A stretch of DNA of 7,378 bases from Pseudomonadota bacterium (GTDB lineage Bacteria > Pseudomonadota > Gammaproteobacteria > Burkholderiales > Burkholderiaceae_B): contig JAEYVD010000022.1 in NCBI GenBank assembly GCA_023432075.1, forward strand, positions 1-7,378. The letters run 5' to 3'. Under the pieces are notes generated by a model that did no database searches, had not been told where the DNA came from, and was given only the letters and a program-made list of their open reading frames with translations. Each line of letters begins with the position of its first letter. Position 1 is the stretch's first letter. Below, one piece after another: positions 5,897 through 7,378 of the stretch. The position numbers were made by a program, and so were the translations under genes.

Positions 5897-6979
5897 ATGA
5901 AATCTTCCATGCGCAGCCGGCTGGAGCATTTGTGCCATCGCCTGATCGAGGTCGATGCCTTGCTCGCCGAACCGGAAACCGCGTCCGACATGGACCGCTT
6001 TCGCAAGCTTTCCCGCGAGCGCGCCGAACTGGAGCCGGTGGTCGAAGCCTTCACCGCGTTCGCCCGCACCGAGGAAGACATTGCGACGGCGCAGGAGATG
6101 CTGTCCGAGCCCGACATGAAGGCGATGGCCGAAGAAGAGATCAAGTCCGGTCGCGGCAAGCTGGAAACGCTGGAGGCGGCGTTGCAACTGCTGCTCTTGC
6201 CGCGCGACCCCAACGATGGGCGCAGCGTGTTCCTGGAAATCCGCGCGGGTACGGGGGGCGACGAGAGCGCGCTGTTCTCGGGCGACCTCTTGCGCATGTA
6301 CACGCGCTACGCGGAGCAGCGCGGCTGGCGCGTGGAGCTCATGTCCGAAAGCCCGTCCGAACTGGGCGGCTACAAGGAAGTGATCGCGCGCATCGACGGC
6401 GACGGCGCGTATGGGCGTCTGAAGTTCGAGTCGGGGGCGCACCGCGTGCAGCGCGTGCCGGCGACCGAGGCGCAGGGCCGCATCCACACGTCGGCCTGCA
6501 CGGTCGCCATCATGGCCGAAGCCGACGCCATGTCCGAGATCGTCATCAATCCCAGCGACTTGCGCATCGACACCTTCCGCGCCAGCGGCGCGGGCGGCCA
6601 GCACATCAACAAAACCGATTCGGCGGTGCGCATCACCCACTTGCCGACCGGGCTGGTGGTCGAATGCCAGGACGACCGCTCGCAGCACCGCAACAAGGAC
6701 AAGGCCATGCAGGTGCTGGCCGCGCGCCTGAAGGACAAGGAAGAGCGCGAGCGCCAGAGCAAGGAAGCGGCCGAGCGCAAGAGCCTCATCGGCACGGGCG
6801 ACCGCTCCGAGCGCATCCGCACCTACAACTATCCGCAGGGCCGCGTGACCGATCACCGCATCAACCTGACGCTGTACAAGCTGCAGCAGATCATGGAAGG
6901 CGACCTCGAGGAACTGACCGGCGCGCTGATCGCCGAGCATCAGGCCGAGCAGCTTGCCGCGCTGGGCGACGACATCTGA
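5897..6979 (+). CDS. prfA: Peptide chain release factor 1 (RF1)
   Basis: This is a 360-residue protein, the same length as E. coli RF1. It enters the ribosomal A site at UAA and UAG codons and triggers hydrolysis of peptidyl-tRNA. The N-terminal helical domain (about 1-110) precedes [19 protein letters not shown]. The codon-reading tripeptide PAT is at 188-190, which marks RF1 rather than RF2 (SPF). GGQ is at 233-235 in [13 protein letters not shown], with Gln235 the residue methylated by PrmC. The C-terminus carries [22 protein letters not shown]. The ATG at 5897 is chosen because [10 protein letters not shown] matches the family N-terminus; ATG 5909 is a less likely alternative. No strong Shine-Dalgarno precedes it. 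It is followed after 10 nt by prmC, so these two are almost certainly co-transcribed. Confidence 0.98.
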   Translation: MKSSMRSRLEHLCHRLIEVDALLAEPETASDMDRFRKLSRERAELEPVVEAFTAFARTEEDIATAQEMLSEPDMKAMAEEEIKSGRGKLETLEAALQLLLLPRDPNDGRSVFLEIRAGTGGDESALFSGDLLRMYTRYAEQRGWRVELMSESPSELGGYKEVIARIDGDGAYGRLKFESGAHRVQRVPATEAQGRIHTSACTVAIMAEADAMSEIVINPSDLRIDTFRASGAGGQHINKTDSAVRITHLPTGLVVECQDDRSQHRNKDKAMQVLAARLKDKEERERQSKEAAERKSLIGTGDRSERIRTYNYPQGRVTDHRINLTLYKLQQIMEGDLEELTGALIAEHQAEQLAALGDDI

Positions 6980-6989
6980 GGCCGACGCG

Positions 6990-7378
6990 ATGACCGCGCC
7001 CCAGATCAAGAGCCTGCTGCTGGACACGCGCCTGCCGCGCCTGGAAGTGCGCATGCTGCTGGAGCACGTGCTGGACAAGCCGCGCGCCTGGTTGCTGGCG
7101 CACGACACCGATGCGCTGGCGCCCGAGGTGGCGGCGGCGTACGAGGCCATGGCGCAGCGCCGGCTGGCGGGCGAACCCATGGCCTACCTGCTGGGCCATC
7201 GCGAGTTCATGGGGCACCGGTTCCGGGTGACGCCCGACGTGCTGATTCCGCGGCCCGACACGGAAGTGCTGGTGGAAACCGCGCTGGAGTGCATCGATGG
7301 TCTTACCGGGCCGATGGTGCTGGACCTGGGCACGGGCAGCGGCGCGATCGCGGTATCGATCGCGCTGGCGCGGCGCGA
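6990..7378 (+). CDS. prmC: Release factor glutamine N5-methyltransferase, N-terminal part (cut by right edge)
   Basis: About 129 codons are present from the ATG at 6990, with GAGG (6978-6981) 8 nt upstream overlapping the prfA stop. PrmC (HemK) uses S-adenosylmethionine to methylate the side-chain amide of Gln in the GGQ motif of RF1 and RF2, which improves termination. The N-terminal helical substrate-recognition domain is complete (residues 1 to about 75, with GEPMAYLLGHREF at 61-73). LIPRPDTE follows at 85-92, then the Rossmann-fold SAM motif I DLGTGSGAIA at 112-121. The catalytic NPPY motif lies beyond the window. Its place directly after prfA, its own substrate, supports the call. Confidence 0.96.
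   Translation, partial: MTAPQIKSLLLDTRLPRLEVRMLLEHVLDKPRAWLLAHDTDALAPEVAAAYEAMAQRRLAGEPMAYLLGHREFMGHRFRVTPDVLIPRPDTEVLVETALECIDGLTGPMVLDLGTGSGAIAVSIALARR

Noticed and set aside
4531..6303. 590-codon open frame on the minus strand
   Set aside because: It lies antisense to hemA and the start of prfA, both of which have full family signatures. Its sequence is low-complexity His/Gly/Ala/Arg-rich, as expected from the complement of high-GC codons.
5834..7180. 448-codon open frame on the minus strand
   Set aside because: It is antisense to prfA and prmC and has the same shadow composition, with no recognisable domain.
1..7378. CRISPR array, insertion sequence, integrase or attachment-site duplication
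   Set aside because: I found no regularly spaced direct repeats, no transposase or integrase motifs, and no second copy of the tRNA-Phe 3' end in the window.

Overview
This window is chromosomal DNA from a high-GC betaproteobacterium, most likely of the Alcaligenaceae (Bordetella/Achromobacter group). That placement rests on remembered resemblance of the HemA and RF1 proteins and on the hemA-prfA-prmC gene order. No database search was possible.

Layout. Positions 1-2060 (minus strand) hold most of a large, signal-peptide-bearing MscS-family mechanosensitive channel; its C-terminus lies beyond the left edge. After a divergent spacer comes a two-gene plus-strand module at 2293-3528. Its first gene encodes a small winged-helix DNA-binding protein. 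The second is a nucleotidyltransferase-fold gene that overlaps the first and whose reading frame is broken between its two catalytic motifs. A perfect 28-bp palindrome at 2267-2294 covers the predicted -10 box and touches the start codon of the first gene, so it looks like an autoregulatory operator. A YggL-type ribosome-associated protein gene converges on this module from the minus strand (3614-3976). It lies downstream of a complete tRNA-Phe(GAA) gene (4136-4211, minus) that has a recognisable promoter.

From 4212 the plus strand carries a 325-base gene-free leader and then the conserved block hemA (glutamyl-tRNA reductase), prfA (release factor 1) and prmC (methyltransferase for the release-factor GGQ glutamine; cut by the right edge). 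A rho-independent terminator lies between hemA and prfA. It shares one arm with an alternative upstream hairpin.

How the genes fit together. PrmC modifies the GGQ motif of the RF1 encoded just upstream, and hemA uses glutamyl-tRNA to start tetrapyrrole synthesis. tRNA-Phe and YggL also belong to translation. The winged-helix/nucleotidyltransferase pair and its palindrome form the accessory part of the window. It resembles a self-regulated toxin-antitoxin-like module with a decaying or frameshift-decoded second gene, and it is the best candidate here for something poorly described.
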